Shown here in pieces: positions 34,821 to 43,618 of a DNA stretch of 64,000 nucleotides. This stretch comes from Bacteroidota bacterium (GTDB lineage: Bacteria; Bacteroidota; Bacteroidia; UBA8524), in contig WGMZ01000026.1 in NCBI GenBank assembly GCA_016124735.1, positions 1 to 64,000 of the forward strand, written 5' to 3'. The notes below the pieces were generated by a model that made no database searches, was not told the DNA's origin, and saw only the letters and a program-made list of their open reading frames with translations. The translations under genes were made by a program, and so were the position numbers. Position 1 is the stretch's first letter, and the number at the start of each line of letters is the position of its first letter.

Positions 34821-35888
34821 TCAAAATAACAGTATCTGCTGTTTATTCCTCCTCACGAATAAATCGAGATTGTAATTTGTACGAGATTGATTCTTAAAGT
34901 ACTTTTTGCGTACCAGGGCAAATTGATCCTGCATGGATTGAGCAAAAACTCCTTCTCCCCGCATACGCACACCTGTTCTTGAATCATTTAATTTTCCTCC
35001 ATGTAGTGCCCGTATTTGTCCCAGTACCTTTCCCGCCCTGTCGGGATAAGTTTGTTTTATCCAATCTTCAAACAAAGGACCTACCGCGCCGTTGAGGCGC
35101 ACAACAAGATGATTGATACTGCTGGCACCAGCTTCTGAAACAGCTTTTCCTAATTCAAATATTTCGTGACTATTGATGGATGGGATAACAGGTGCCATCA
35201 TAACTGTGACGGGGATTTTAGCGGCGCTAAGTGTTTCTATGGTCTTGAGTTTCGCCTTTACTGAGGAAGTTCGTGGCTCAAGTAAACGCCGGGTTTCTTC
35301 CCGCATGGAGGTAAAGCTTATCGCCACCTGCACCAAATTCATTGCCCCCAGCTCTTTTAACAAATCCAGGTCGCGAAGAATCAGCGCGTTTTTTGTGATG
35401 ACACCTACCGGATGCCTGTACTTCAAAAAGACTTGCAGAATTTGTCGGGTGATTTTAAACTTTCTTTCCGCTGGCTGATAACAGTCCGTATTTCCGGAAA
35501 GCATGACAGGTTCTACCTTCCAGTTCGGCTTCGCCAGTTCATTTTCGAGTAGTTCTACTGCATTTTTTTTGACCAAAATCTTTTGCTCAAATTCTGTCCC
35601 TGCGCTGTAACCCCAATAGTTATGAGTGTTTCGGGCATAACAATAAATACAGCCATGCTCGCAACCCTGGTATGGATTCATGCTCCAGCTGAGGCCGATA
35701 TCCGGACTTTCCACCCTGTTTAAGATTGATTTCGGATACACTTCCGTGTATTCTGTTGGGGTTTCCAGTCTATCGTCTTTTTCATCCAGACCTTCCGGAT
35801 GTTCATATACCAATTCGGTCCTGGAGTAGGGATTAACCGAATTCTTTTGGGCCCCTCTGCCTTTTATTCTTTCCTCCGAAGTTTTCAT
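34821..35888 (-). CDS. Radical SAM protein, PA0069/SplB-like family
   Basis: The 355-residue protein has the radical SAM cluster motif CEHGCIYCYAR (C-x3-C-x2-C) and the family pattern NPYQGC before it. The rest resembles the PA0069/Rv2578c group, distant relatives of spore photoproduct lyase. The conserved element MLSGNTDCYQPAE is seen after residue 130. It overlaps the DNA polymerase gene by 4 nt (35885-35888) and is the last gene of the mutagenesis cassette. DNA-lesion repair is a reasonable guess from context and similarity to SplB, but the reaction is not established. Confidence 0.82.
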   Translation of the reverse strand: MKTSEERIKGRGAQKNSVNPYSRTELVYEHPEGLDEKDDRLETPTEYTEVYPKSILNRVESPDIGLSWSMNPYQGCEHGCIYCYARNTHNYWGYSAGTEFEQKILVKKNAVELLENELAKPNWKVEPVMLSGNTDCYQPAERKFKITRQILQVFLKYRHPVGVITKNALILRDLDLLKELGAMNLVQVAISFTSMREETRRLLEPRTSSVKAKLKTIETLSAAKIPVTVMMAPVIPSINSHEIFELGKAVSEAGASSINHLVVRLNGAVGPLFEDWIKQTYPDRAGKVLGQIRALHGGKLNDSRTGVRMRGEGVFAQSMQDQFALVRKKYFKNQSRTNYNLDLFVRRNKQQILLF

Positions 35889-38872
35889 GCTACGTGACTA
35901 TTAAGTGAAACTCTTGGTTTATCGCTGTAACGCGGATCTTCTATGTTATTTATTTTACGGAGAGAACTAACCTCAATGCTGTAGAAGCCGAATTCCTCGG
36001 CAACCCTGCCTGTTACAGCATACACTCCCCGACCCCGAAAGGGAAAGCGGCGGGCAACATCTGGAAAATGGACGGAATCAAAAAAGTGACCTGACTTATC
36101 CAGAAAGGTCCCAAAATTCATCCGCTCACCTTTACCGGTTGAGGTATCTTTGGTAGTGACCAGGTAGCCATATACCGTGATTGTTTGGCCAAAATAATGC
36201 GGGAGATCCTCCGCAAGAATTTCATTTTCAGGCAATTCTACAATAAGATTGAAAGGAGAACACAAAGGAAATCCAAGAAGCTCTATCTGATCATAAGCGT
36301 CTTCCAGCTGATCACTCACCAAAGAGGGTAAGCGATACTGCTTGTAAGGTACACGAAACAACGAAGCGGTGCCGGGAAGCTTCTTCTCTCTTCCTACCCG
36401 GAAATGGGCATTCCAGAGCAATTCACGCTTGGGCTTCCCCGTAAAGCGAAAAGCATCAATACGCAGTAGAATGCCAAGCTGCTCAAGTCCCACTTCCGGA
36501 ACACGGTCAAGAAAATCATCCAGACTCTCAAAAACACCGTTGCTGTCGCGATCTTCCAGAATACGCATGGCCACATCTGTCTCGAGGCCAGTCAGGTGCA
36601 TAAAGCCCAGATAAATGTCTTTTCCCTGTATGATAGTAGGGTAATCACTGGTATTGATGCAAGGTGGATGAATGATAGCTCCGCCCATCCGCGCCTCATG
36701 CACATACAATTCCGTGCTGTAGAATCCCCCGAAGTTATTAATGACTCCCACCATGTATTCCAATGGATAATAGGCTTTCAGAAACAGACTTTGATAGCTT
36801 TCCACTGCATAAGAGGCCGAGTGTCCCTTAGCAAAAGCATAGCCCGCGAAACTGGATATTTGCCGCCACACTTCTTCGGTCATGGCTTGTGAATAGCCTT
36901 TTTTATTGCAATTCAGAAAGAATTTCTCCTCGACTTTGGCAAACTCCTCCCGCGAGCGGTACTTCCCACTCATTCCTCGCCGGAGCACATCTGCTTCTGC
37001 TAAACTAAGACCGGCAAAATAATGAGCCACCTTGATCACATCTTCCTGATAGACCATCACACCGTATGTGTCGGGCATAATATCGCGCATCACCTGATGA
37101 GCCCTCAGACGTTTTTCCGGGTAACGGTGGCGGAGAATATACTCTTTCATCATCCCCGACTTACTGACACCTGGACGAATGATAGAACTGGCCGCCACGA
37201 GTCCGAGATAATCATCTACCCGAAGCTTTTTGAGCAACATTCGCATGGCAGGAGACTCCACATAGAAACAGCCCATGGCCTTTCCTTCCCGAAGCAATTC
37301 TTTTATCTTATCATCGCTTTTAAAGCGCTGAATATCATGAATATCTATAGGTTTCGATTCCGGATGGTTTTGCCTGACAATCTCTACTGTATCCTTTATT
37401 TTCCCTAATCCGCGCTGACTCAGAATATCAAACTTAAACAGCCCGGCATCTTCAGCCACCACCATATCGAATTGGGTTGTAGGGTATCCTTTGGGTGGTA
37501 AAAAAGTAGCACAGTAATGATGAATAGGCTGCTCGCTAATCAGAATACCACTGGAATGGATGCTGAGATGACTGGGCAGATCCTGTATCCATTTTCCATA
37601 GCGGAGCACTAAACCGGTCATTTGATCCACCTTCCGGTTTTCCAGTCTGCCCCGGGAAAGGAGATCAATCTCATGCTTTGGAAGACCAAATACTTTGCCC
37701 AATTCGCGGATAACAGCCCGGTATTGAAAGGTATTATAAGCTCCCAATAAGCTGACATGCGGGAAGCGTTCGAAGATATAGCGGGTCATGTCTTCCCGGT
37801 CGGTCCAGGAAAAGTCAATGTCAAAATCAGGAGGGTTTTGGCGGTACAGATTGATGAAGCGCTCAAAATAGAGATCCAGTTCAATGGGATCGACATCGGT
37901 AATCCGCAGCAGATAGGCAATGATGCTATTGGCCCCGCTCCCTCTTCCCACGTAGAAATAGCCCTTGCTTCGGGCATAGCTCACAATGTCCCAGTTAATC
38001 AGAAAATACGACAGAAAGCCTTTTTGCCCGATAATTTCCAGTTCTTTCTGAATACGACTTTGAATCCTCTCATCTGGCCGGGGATAGCGGTAATGCAGGT
38101 TTTCCAAACAGATTTTCCGGATTAAGTCACGGTCTTCCGCTACAGACCCGGTATAGCTCTTTTGATTCCGGTTCTCCTCACCTTCTTTGAAAACCAAATC
38201 CACGGCACAACATTCCAACAAAGCCTCTGTGTTTCGGATTATTTCAGGATACTCCCGGAAAGAGGCATATAAAACCTCTTTTTTCAGGAAGACATCTTCC
38301 TCCTTTCCTTCTTCGGTTTTGGGTAGTTTGCTGAGTAAGGTATTATTATCGATGGCTCTCAAAAGCCTGTGCATATTGAAATCACGGCGATTTCGAAAAC
38401 TCATGCTATGCAAGATGACCAGCTTGTGTTTGGCCTGCATCCAGGGAGAAAATCGCAAACGGTTCAGGTCGCTGATTCGCACTCCGATGTATTCATTCTC
38501 TTCCAGGTTTTCCCTTTCCTGAAAAAGAGAAAAGGGATAGATAATGGCTGTCCCGCTCATGAGCACAGCTCTGCGGGGAATTGCCAGGTTCTGATGCAGA
38601 TGAAAGGCCAGGTAATCGTTCAGGTTTTTAAACCCCTCGTTGTTCGCAGCCAGTCCCACGAAACACGGAGTCGCGCTGTTTCTGAAATCAATACCCAGCG
38701 TTGGCCGGATTCCATAGCGCGGAGCCATGCGAAGAAAATCGAGGCAGGAAGAGGTGTTATTGATGTCGGTAAAGGCGGCTGCCGAATAGCCATACTCCTG
38801 CAATACACGCAAAACCTCCTCCGGCTTTACCGCTCCATATTTTAGGCTGTATGTGCTGTGTACGTTTAGCAT
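35885..38872 (-). CDS. DnaE-type DNA polymerase III alpha, error-prone (DnaE2/ImuC-like)
   Basis: The 995-residue protein is shorter than replicative DnaE (about 1150 residues). It has an N-terminal PHP domain (LNVHSTYSLKYGAVKPEEVL), then the palm with GRGSGANS near residue 310 and the catalytic PPDFDIDF at about 347-354. The middle holds the 'GVMVYQEDV' fingers region, and a C-terminal OB-fold lies near residues 890-970. It sits between dinB and a radical SAM gene and downstream of an S24 repressor, matching translesion 'mutasome' cassettes. The replicative alpha subunit should be elsewhere on the chromosome. Confidence 0.88.
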   Translation of the reverse strand: MLNVHSTYSLKYGAVKPEEVLRVLQEYGYSAAAFTDINNTSSCLDFLRMAPRYGIRPTLGIDFRNSATPCFVGLAANNEGFKNLNDYLAFHLHQNLAIPRRAVLMSGTAIIYPFSLFQERENLEENEYIGVRISDLNRLRFSPWMQAKHKLVILHSMSFRNRRDFNMHRLLRAIDNNTLLSKLPKTEEGKEEDVFLKKEVLYASFREYPEIIRNTEALLECCAVDLVFKEGEENRNQKSYTGSVAEDRDLIRKICLENLHYRYPRPDERIQSRIQKELEIIGQKGFLSYFLINWDIVSYARSKGYFYVGRGSGANSIIAYLLRITDVDPIELDLYFERFINLYRQNPPDFDIDFSWTDREDMTRYIFERFPHVSLLGAYNTFQYRAVIRELGKVFGLPKHEIDLLSRGRLENRKVDQMTGLVLRYGKWIQDLPSHLSIHSSGILISEQPIHHYCATFLPPKGYPTTQFDMVVAEDAGLFKFDILSQRGLGKIKDTVEIVRQNHPESKPIDIHDIQRFKSDDKIKELLREGKAMGCFYVESPAMRMLLKKLRVDDYLGLVAASSIIRPGVSKSGMMKEYILRHRYPEKRLRAHQVMRDIMPDTYGVMVYQEDVIKVAHYFAGLSLAEADVLRRGMSGKYRSREEFAKVEEKFFLNCNKKGYSQAMTEEVWRQISSFAGYAFAKGHSASYAVESYQSLFLKAYYPLEYMVGVINNFGGFYSTELYVHEARMGGAIIHPPCINTSDYPTIIQGKDIYLGFMHLTGLETDVAMRILEDRDSNGVFESLDDFLDRVPEVGLEQLGILLRIDAFRFTGKPKRELLWNAHFRVGREKKLPGTASLFRVPYKQYRLPSLVSDQLEDAYDQIELLGFPLCSPFNLIVELPENEILAEDLPHYFGQTITVYGYLVTTKDTSTGKGERMNFGTFLDKSGHFFDSVHFPDVARRFPFRGRGVYAVTGRVAEEFGFYSIEVSSLRKINNIEDPRYSDKPRVSLNSHVA

Positions 38873-38890
38873 TTTTTTTAACCATGGTCC

Positions 38891-39106
38891 CGCCGCGATA
38901 AATCGCGACGCTACCTCAAATTATCTCCGTCACATCGTCTCAATCTCTCACCTCTCAACGTCTCAACGTCTTCCTACTCTTGTACTCTGTACTCTATGTC
39001 TTTCGCCGCGATAAATCGCGACGCTACCTCAAATTATCTCCGTCACGTCGTCTCAATCTCTCACCTCTCAACGTCTCAAAGTCTTCCTACTCTTGTACTC
39101 TGTACT
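38891..39106. repeat. 113-bp tandem repeat (two copies) with a palindrome
   Basis: Two direct copies start at 38891 and 39004, a period of 113 bp. The second copy is 103 bp long and differs from the first at only two bases. Each copy begins with the perfect palindrome CGCGAT-AA-ATCGCG (38894-38907 and 39007-39020), followed by a pyrimidine-rich part with repeated CTCAACGT words. It lies between dinB and the polymerase gene, both on the minus strand. Palindrome plus low-complexity tail resembles dispersed REP-like elements, but it also lies in the position of a leader or operator for the polymerase gene. Confidence 0.85.
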
Positions 39107-39118
39107 TAAGTACTCCTA

Positions 39119-40333
39119 TCACTCTCTCCTGTTCGCTAACAAAATCGGCGCGTCTCCATTAAAAGGATTGCTTCTTCCAATGCTTCGGACTTCCACCCCC
39201 GAAGCCCGCATCACCGAACGATCGCCAAAGCGCAGACGTATCTTGTCCATGGCCTGGTAAAGCTTTATCTGCTCTTCGCTGTCTTCAAACATGTTCATCT
39301 GGTAAGAGCCACTAACCAAATGACTGTAACGCACGCCAATCAAGCGAACCAGAAGACGACGCTTGTACAATCGTTCAAAAAGTTCCATTACCTTGGGAAT
39401 CAGAACATGATCGGCCGAGGTATAGGGTATTTGTGCCTGCATGGTGTAAGTATTGAAGTCGGAATAGCGCAACTTGACCGTTACCGTAGCGCATACCTTG
39501 TTTCCTCTCCGTAACTGAAAAGCCAGGTTCTCTGCCATGGCGGTCAGAATTCCTTTTAGCTTAACTACATCAATCGTGTCCCGGTCAAAGGTGCGTTCGG
39601 TGGAGATGGATTTTCGTTCATGGAAAGGCAGCACAGGTGTATGGTCTATCCCATTGGCCTTTTTCCAGATGGCCAGTCCGTTCTTGCCCAATACCTTTTC
39701 CATCATGTCCGGAGGCATCTGTTGAAGCGTCCGGATATGCTTGACGCCCAAATTTCGCAAGAGCTGATAGGTCTTATCGCCCACCATGGGAATCTTTTTG
39801 ATGGATAAGGGAGCCAGAAAAGCCTTCTCCATCCCCATATCCACTTTGATTTGATTATTGGGCTTGGCTTCACCGGTGGCCACCTTTGAAACGGTTTTAT
39901 TCTCGGAAAGTCCAAAGGATATTGGAAGTCCTGTTTCGCGGATGATCCGCTTTCTCGATTCGGAAGCCATTTTCAGACAACCAAAAAAACGATCCATCCC
40001 GGTCATGTCCACATAAAACTCGTCGATGGAGCTCTTTTCATACAGGGGAAAAGTCTCTTTAATGATTTCCGTGACCATGTCGGAGTACTTCATGTAGTTG
40101 GAGGAATTTCCCCGAATGACCAGGCCCTCCGGACAAAGTTGCCGGGCCATTTTCATACTCATGCCTGAGTTCACCCCAAAGGCGCGCGCCTCATAACTGC
40201 ACGAGGCAACCACCCCACGATCGCTTACGCCTCCCAACAGAATGGGCTTCCCCTCCAGGCGGCTGTCGAGCAGGCGCTCTACGGATACAAAAAACGTATC
40301 CAAATCCATATGCATGATTGAGCGGTTTGCCAC
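39119..40333 (-). CDS. dinB: DinB-type Y-family DNA polymerase (Pol IV)
   Basis: The 404-residue protein carries the Y-family signatures: HMDLDTFFVSVE (catalytic Asp of the palm) near residue 10, YSDMVTEII and SSIDEFYVDMT (catalytic DE). Little-finger region elements follow in residues 240-360. These polymerases bypass DNA lesions with low fidelity. The active site is complete, so it is a working polymerase rather than an ImuB-type scaffold. The start is GTG at 40333, giving an N-terminus (ANRSIMHMDLD) typical of the family; an ATG at 40315 is possible. The upstream S24 repressor gene and downstream DnaE suggest damage-inducible expression. Confidence 0.9.
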   Translation of the reverse strand: MANRSIMHMDLDTFFVSVERLLDSRLEGKPILLGGVSDRGVVASCSYEARAFGVNSGMSMKMARQLCPEGLVIRGNSSNYMKYSDMVTEIIKETFPLYEKSSIDEFYVDMTGMDRFFGCLKMASESRKRIIRETGLPISFGLSENKTVSKVATGEAKPNNQIKVDMGMEKAFLAPLSIKKIPMVGDKTYQLLRNLGVKHIRTLQQMPPDMMEKVLGKNGLAIWKKANGIDHTPVLPFHERKSISTERTFDRDTIDVVKLKGILTAMAENLAFQLRRGNKVCATVTVKLRYSDFNTYTMQAQIPYTSADHVLIPKVMELFERLYKRRLLVRLIGVRYSHLVSGSYQMNMFEDSEEQIKLYQAMDKIRLRFGDRSVMRASGVEVRSIGRSNPFNGDAPILLANRRE

Positions 40334-40434
40334 TGTTTAGTTTTAAGTGTTCAGTTTTAAGTAGACATCAGACTCCAGAAAAACACAAAAGCCTGTCCTG
40401 AGTCTCATTCTCCCATTCTTCCATTCTCTTCTAC
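40334..40434. other. Low-complexity gap between dinB and the S24 regulator
   Basis: This 101-bp gap holds two copies of AGTTTTAAGT (40339-40348 and 40353-40362) and a CATTCTCCCATTCTTCCATT pyrimidine string at 40406-40425. A similar string (TATTCTCCCATTCTC) occurs at 16513-16527, so these may be fragments of dispersed intergenic sequence. Part of the tail (CAGTACTTCTGTACT) is an inverted repeat that runs into the end of the S24 gene. The dinB promoter may lie here. Confidence 0.35.
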
Positions 40435-41232
40435 TCAGTACTTCTGTACTCTTTCCTTCACCTCCTTCACCTCTTTTTCCAGGCGAATCAGGGCATTCAT
40501 GATTTGACTGGCCGCCAAAGGCTCGCCGCCGGATTCAGGCAATTGAAGACTGATATAACCAATGGCTTTCCATACTTCTGCAATCATCTCGGAACCAATG
40601 GAATAGGGTTTATATTCCGGATTATCGGATTTTAAAATCAGCTGCTCTTCGTGCAGTCGGTTCAATACCCGTTTGTAGACGATTCCCTCGTCCTGCGTAA
40701 TCAGTATATAGCAACGATCGTCTTTAATCTGGTTCCAGTCCTGCACATATTCGGAAATGATATACGAGCCCGAAGGAATCGGATTCATGCTGTCGCCTTT
40801 AATTTGAAACAAACGGTAGGAGCGCTCCTTGCCCAATTCCTGAAGCGGCAAACTGAAAGAAGGGAGACTTTCAATGTAGTCGACGTCGCTGAAACCGTCT
40901 AAATATCCTGCAGCAGCCTTGACCGGAACCACTACAATCTTTTCCTTCTCTTCCGCATCTACCGCAACCGACAATACACGCAAACTCTTCCCGCTTTTGT
41001 CCGGCCGCACCCGTTGTTTGTCGCGCGAAAAATCCAGATGAAGGAGATCATCCAGACTGCAGGAAAAATGTCCCGCAACCATCTGCAATACGGCCAATCT
41101 GGGTTCTGCCCTGCCTTCCTCATAAGAGGCCAAAGCCGCCCGGTTGATGCCCAGCTTTCCTGCCAACTCCCCTTGCGTATACCCTCTCTCTTTTCTTAAG
41201 TACTTGATATTCTGAGCTAAAGAATGACTCAT
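40435..41232 (-). CDS. LexA/CI-like repressor with S24 autocleavage domain
   Basis: The 265-residue protein joins an XRE helix-turn-helix (residues 5-60, LAGKLGINRAALASYEEGRA) to a LexA/UmuD-like S24 domain. Catalytic Ser148 lies in KGDSMNP and Lys187 in GIVYKRVL. A108-G109 in VKAAAGYLDG is a plausible self-cleavage site. A short coiled coil ends the protein (LEKEVKEVKERVQKY). The fold is that of phage CI and of damage-response repressors. It heads a cassette with dinB and a DnaE polymerase, so it very likely represses them until DNA damage triggers cleavage. A symmetrical site upstream (41269-41283) may be its operator. Confidence 0.88.
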   Translation of the reverse strand: MSHSLAQNIKYLRKERGYTQGELAGKLGINRAALASYEEGRAEPRLAVLQMVAGHFSCSLDDLLHLDFSRDKQRVRPDKSGKSLRVLSVAVDAEEKEKIVVVPVKAAAGYLDGFSDVDYIESLPSFSLPLQELGKERSYRLFQIKGDSMNPIPSGSYIISEYVQDWNQIKDDRCYILITQDEGIVYKRVLNRLHEEQLILKSDNPEYKPYSIGSEMIAEVWKAIGYISLQLPESGGEPLAASQIMNALIRLEKEVKEVKERVQKY

Positions 41233-41268
41233 TTCTTTCTTTTTTATTTCTGCTAATATAAATAGAAT

Positions 41269-41283
41269 ACTAATAAAATTAGT
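41269..41283. promoter_or_regulatory. Palindrome upstream of the S24 repressor gene
   Basis: ACTAAT-AAA-ATTAGT is a perfect dyad (6-bp arms, 3-bp centre) 37-51 bp upstream of the S24 repressor start, in an AT-rich stretch that probably contains the promoter. It fits autoregulation by an XRE-type dimer. I found no second copy upstream of dinB or the polymerase gene. Confidence 0.5.
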
Positions 41284-41313
41284 AACTATAAAATAAAAAA
41301 ATTGAGATTGAGA

Positions 41314-41634
41314 TTAAGATTGAGGAGTGCTGTGTTTTTTACTCCAGCTATACGAGAGAATAGCCGGGAAAATCAATCCGAGCCCTATTGTTCCAAACAG
41401 AAGAATCGCATCCCAGAAAGGAGGAAGCAAAAAACACAGAAGAAGACTAAAAAGCGAGCTACTGAGCAAAAGCGATCCCGACAAGCGATGGGTGCGCTTC
41501 CAAATCGCTTCGTCTTTGAGGGTCCAGGGCAAGTCCTCATTCCACAGAAAGTAAAAAAGCAAAGGCAGGAACAACGGAAACCAAATAAACAGCTCCCTGA
41601 TTGGATCTAAACGTACGACACCTCCCCTTGCCAT
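41314..41634 (-). CDS. SdpI-like membrane protein
   Basis: The 106-residue product has three membrane segments, at about residues 12-30, 52-72 and 76-96. Between the first two lies WTLKDEAIWKRTHRLSG, which resembles the conserved loop of SdpI/YhfL immunity-type proteins ('W...H..SG'). In Bacillus, SdpI protects against the SdpC toxin; in other bacteria the role is unclear. An open frame on the opposite strand (41302-41610) is extremely Lys/Arg-rich and reads as its shadow. Confidence 0.6.
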   Translation of the reverse strand: MARGGVVRLDPIRELFIWFPLFLPLLFYFLWNEDLPWTLKDEAIWKRTHRLSGSLLLSSSLFSLLLCFLLPPFWDAILLFGTIGLGLIFPAILSYSWSKKHSTPQS

Positions 41635-41694
41635 GGGAAACGAAAATAAACCTATACGCCTTATTCACAAGGCTTTTTGAGATATTTTAAAACT

Positions 41695-42459
41695 TCAGAC
41701 CTCTACCTGTAAACCGTCGTAGGAAAAGAACATTCCTTCTGGTAAAAGCTCCTCTGTCTCGGCGTGTTTTCCCATCTGATGGCTCATATGGATGAAATAG
41801 GTTTGCTCAGCACCCAGCTCCCTTCCCAATGCAATAGCCTCATCGAGTGAAAAATGTGAGATATGCTCAGATCGACGCAGCGCATTCAAAACAAGCACCT
41901 TGCTTCCCTTAATCTTCTCTTTTTCACTTTCCGGAATCCGGTTCGCATCCGTGATATAGGTAAAATCCCCAACGCGAAATCCCAATACCGGCATCTTGTA
42001 GTGAAATACCTCCACGGGTTTAACCCGCACGTCGCGGATTTCAAAATCCTTCCCAACCTGGATATCATGCACTACCAACTCAGGCACTCCAGGATATTTG
42101 ATTTCCTCAAAAGCATAATAGAATTCGCGTTTTAAGGCCTGCAGCGTAGCCTGATTGCAATAAATATCAATGGGCTTTTTCTGGATGAAATTAAAAGCCC
42201 GGATATCATCCATGCCTGCTATATGATCCTTGTGGCTATGAGTAAATACCAGTGCATCCAGATGACGAATACCGCTTCTCAGCATCTGCTGTCGGAAATC
42301 CGGCCCCGAATCAATGACAATATTCACTTCTCCTTCCTGAATAAGCACAGAACTACGCAAGCGCTTGTCTCTGGAATCGTTCGATTGACATACTTCACAC
42401 TGACAGGCTATGACGGGAACGCCTTGAGAAGTGCCCGTTCCTAAGAAAGTAACTTTCAA
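41695..42459 (-). CDS. MBL-fold metallohydrolase (PhnP/cyclic phosphodiesterase-like)
   Basis: The 254-residue protein has the metallo-beta-lactamase motif THSHKDHIAGMDD (HxHxDH) and starts MKVTFLGTGTSQGVPVIACQCEVC, as in PhnP and RNase Z-like hydrolases. The early Cys pair in CQCEVC may bind an extra structural zinc, as in PhnP. A later conserved His (YFIHMSHQMG) completes the metal site. It probably hydrolyses a phosphodiester such as a cyclic phosphate. It is followed on the minus strand by the SdpI-like gene and preceded by tRNA-Cys. Confidence 0.88.
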   Translation of the reverse strand: MKVTFLGTGTSQGVPVIACQCEVCQSNDSRDKRLRSSVLIQEGEVNIVIDSGPDFRQQMLRSGIRHLDALVFTHSHKDHIAGMDDIRAFNFIQKKPIDIYCNQATLQALKREFYYAFEEIKYPGVPELVVHDIQVGKDFEIRDVRVKPVEVFHYKMPVLGFRVGDFTYITDANRIPESEKEKIKGSKVLVLNALRRSEHISHFSLDEAIALGRELGAEQTYFIHMSHQMGKHAETEELLPEGMFFSYDGLQVEV

Positions 42460-42490
42460 TGTGCTTCAGTTTTGGGGCGAAGAAAAAGAA

Positions 42491-42564
42491 TGGAGGTCGG
42501 AACCGGATTCGAACCGGTGTAAAGGGTTTTGCAGACCCGTGCCTAGCCACTCGGCCATCCGACC
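42491..42564 (-). tRNA. tRNA-Cys (GCA anticodon), CCA encoded
   Basis: On the minus strand the sequence folds as a tRNA: the acceptor stem GGTCGGA pairs with TCCGACC. The D arm, an anticodon loop with GCA (in CTGCAAA), and a T arm GGTTCGAATCC follow. Discriminator T and an encoded CCA end finish the gene. Length is 74 nt including CCA. Confidence 0.95.
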
Positions 42565-42677
42565 TTTGAGGGATGCAAAAGTATCAGAAATATCCATATC
42601 CTGCAACCTGCCTTCAATTATTTTTATTTTCCTTCTTAAGAGGCTTTTCAGGGTATTTCGCGTAAAATTGTATAGTT

Positions 42678-43151
42678 ATGACAGCATTGATTATTGGAGA
42701 TCACGCTCCTGATTTCTCCCTTTATGATACCGACAAGACTGAACGCTCACTGAGCGATTTTCGTGGACAGAACGTGGTGGTTCTCTTTTTTCCTCTGGCT
42801 TTTACAAGTACTTGTACAGCGGAACTGTGTGGAGTCAGAGATGACATTGCCTTTTACCAAAACCTCAATGTTCCGGTTCTGGCTATTTCTGTTGACACTG
42901 TTTTTTCTCTTGCCCGGTTCAAGGAAGACCAGAATTTGAACATGATTCTGCTGTCTGACTTCAATCAGGAAACCTGCAAGGCCTATGGAAGTATGTACGA
43001 AACATTTATTTTAGGCATGACCGGAGTAGCGAAACGGTCTGCATTCGTGATTGACAAGAATGGTGTTGTGCGCTACGCTGAAGTATTAGAAAACGCCGGA
43101 GAAATACCAAATTTGGATGCAGTGAAACAAACGCTCAATCAGTTGGCATGA
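42678..43151 (+). CDS. AhpE/Bcp-type peroxiredoxin
   Basis: The 157-residue protein has the peroxiredoxin start GDHAPDFSLYDTDK and the active-site segment FPLAFTSTCTAELCGVRD. The first Cys of STCTAELC is the peroxidatic cysteine, with a second close by. It reduces hydroperoxides. The pattern 'FTSTCTAELC' is typical of the AhpE/Bcp branch. It overlaps the NfeD-like gene by 4 nt and so belongs to one operon with the NfeD-FloA pair. Confidence 0.88.
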   Translation: MTALIIGDHAPDFSLYDTDKTERSLSDFRGQNVVVLFFPLAFTSTCTAELCGVRDDIAFYQNLNVPVLAISVDTVFSLARFKEDQNLNMILLSDFNQETCKAYGSMYETFILGMTGVAKRSAFVIDKNGVVRYAEVLENAGEIPNLDAVKQTLNQLA

Positions 43152-43615
43152 GCTTAAGCGTGCTTATTTTAGTTTCCCTCATGGGTATCGTATTGATACT
43201 CCTGGACTTGTTTTTCATTCCAGGTGGAGTGGTTGCTTTTATAGGCCTGGCACTGGTGGTTTTTGCAGATTATCAGGCTTTTGAAGAACATGGAAATTCA
43301 ATGGGTTGGATATTCACCATTGCTTCAGGCATTCTGTCTGTCCTTCTTCTTGCTCAGTTTTTCCGGGCTTCTTTTTGGAACCGATTTGGTCCAAAAGAAG
43401 AAATCAGCGGGAAAGTGAATACCGAAGATATAGAAAGTGTTCATATTGGCGACCGAGGATTAACTATCGGAGCTATCCGTCCCTCAGGCAGTGTTCGTTT
43501 TGGCGATTTCATTGTTGAAGCCCATGCAAAACATGCCGTTATTGCGGCACATACGGAGGTAGAAATTGTTTCTATCGACGACAATAAAATCATCATTAAA
43601 CCTATTGAATCTTAA
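43148..43615 (+). CDS. NfeD-like membrane protein
   Basis: The 155-residue protein has two or three N-terminal membrane segments (about residues 4-68) and a C-terminal OB-fold domain of NfeD type (GLTIGAIRPSGSVRFGDFIVEA). This is the short form without the ClpP-like protease domain. NfeD proteins partner with flotillins and help organise membrane microdomains. It lies 3 bp before the flotillin-like gene, as in other genomes. Confidence 0.9.
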   Translation: MSLSVLILVSLMGIVLILLDLFFIPGGVVAFIGLALVVFADYQAFEEHGNSMGWIFTIASGILSVLLLAQFFRASFWNRFGPKEEISGKVNTEDIESVHIGDRGLTIGAIRPSGSVRFGDFIVEAHAKHAVIAAHTEVEIVSIDDNKIIIKPIES

Positions 43616-43618
43616 TTT

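Noticed and set aside
38891-39106. Tandem repeat as a CRISPR array
   Set aside because: Only two copies, unit 113 bp with no spacer/repeat alternation, and no cas gene in the window.
41302-41610. Lys/Arg-rich plus-strand frame opposite the SdpI-like gene
   Set aside because: Composition is the reverse-complement image of a hydrophobic membrane protein. The minus-strand frame has clear helices and a family loop.
41658-41678. Plus-strand terminator-like hairpin (GCCTT / AAGGC then TTTTT)
   Set aside because: No plus-strand gene ends near it, and the surrounding genes run on the minus strand. On that strand there is no T-run. Probably chance.
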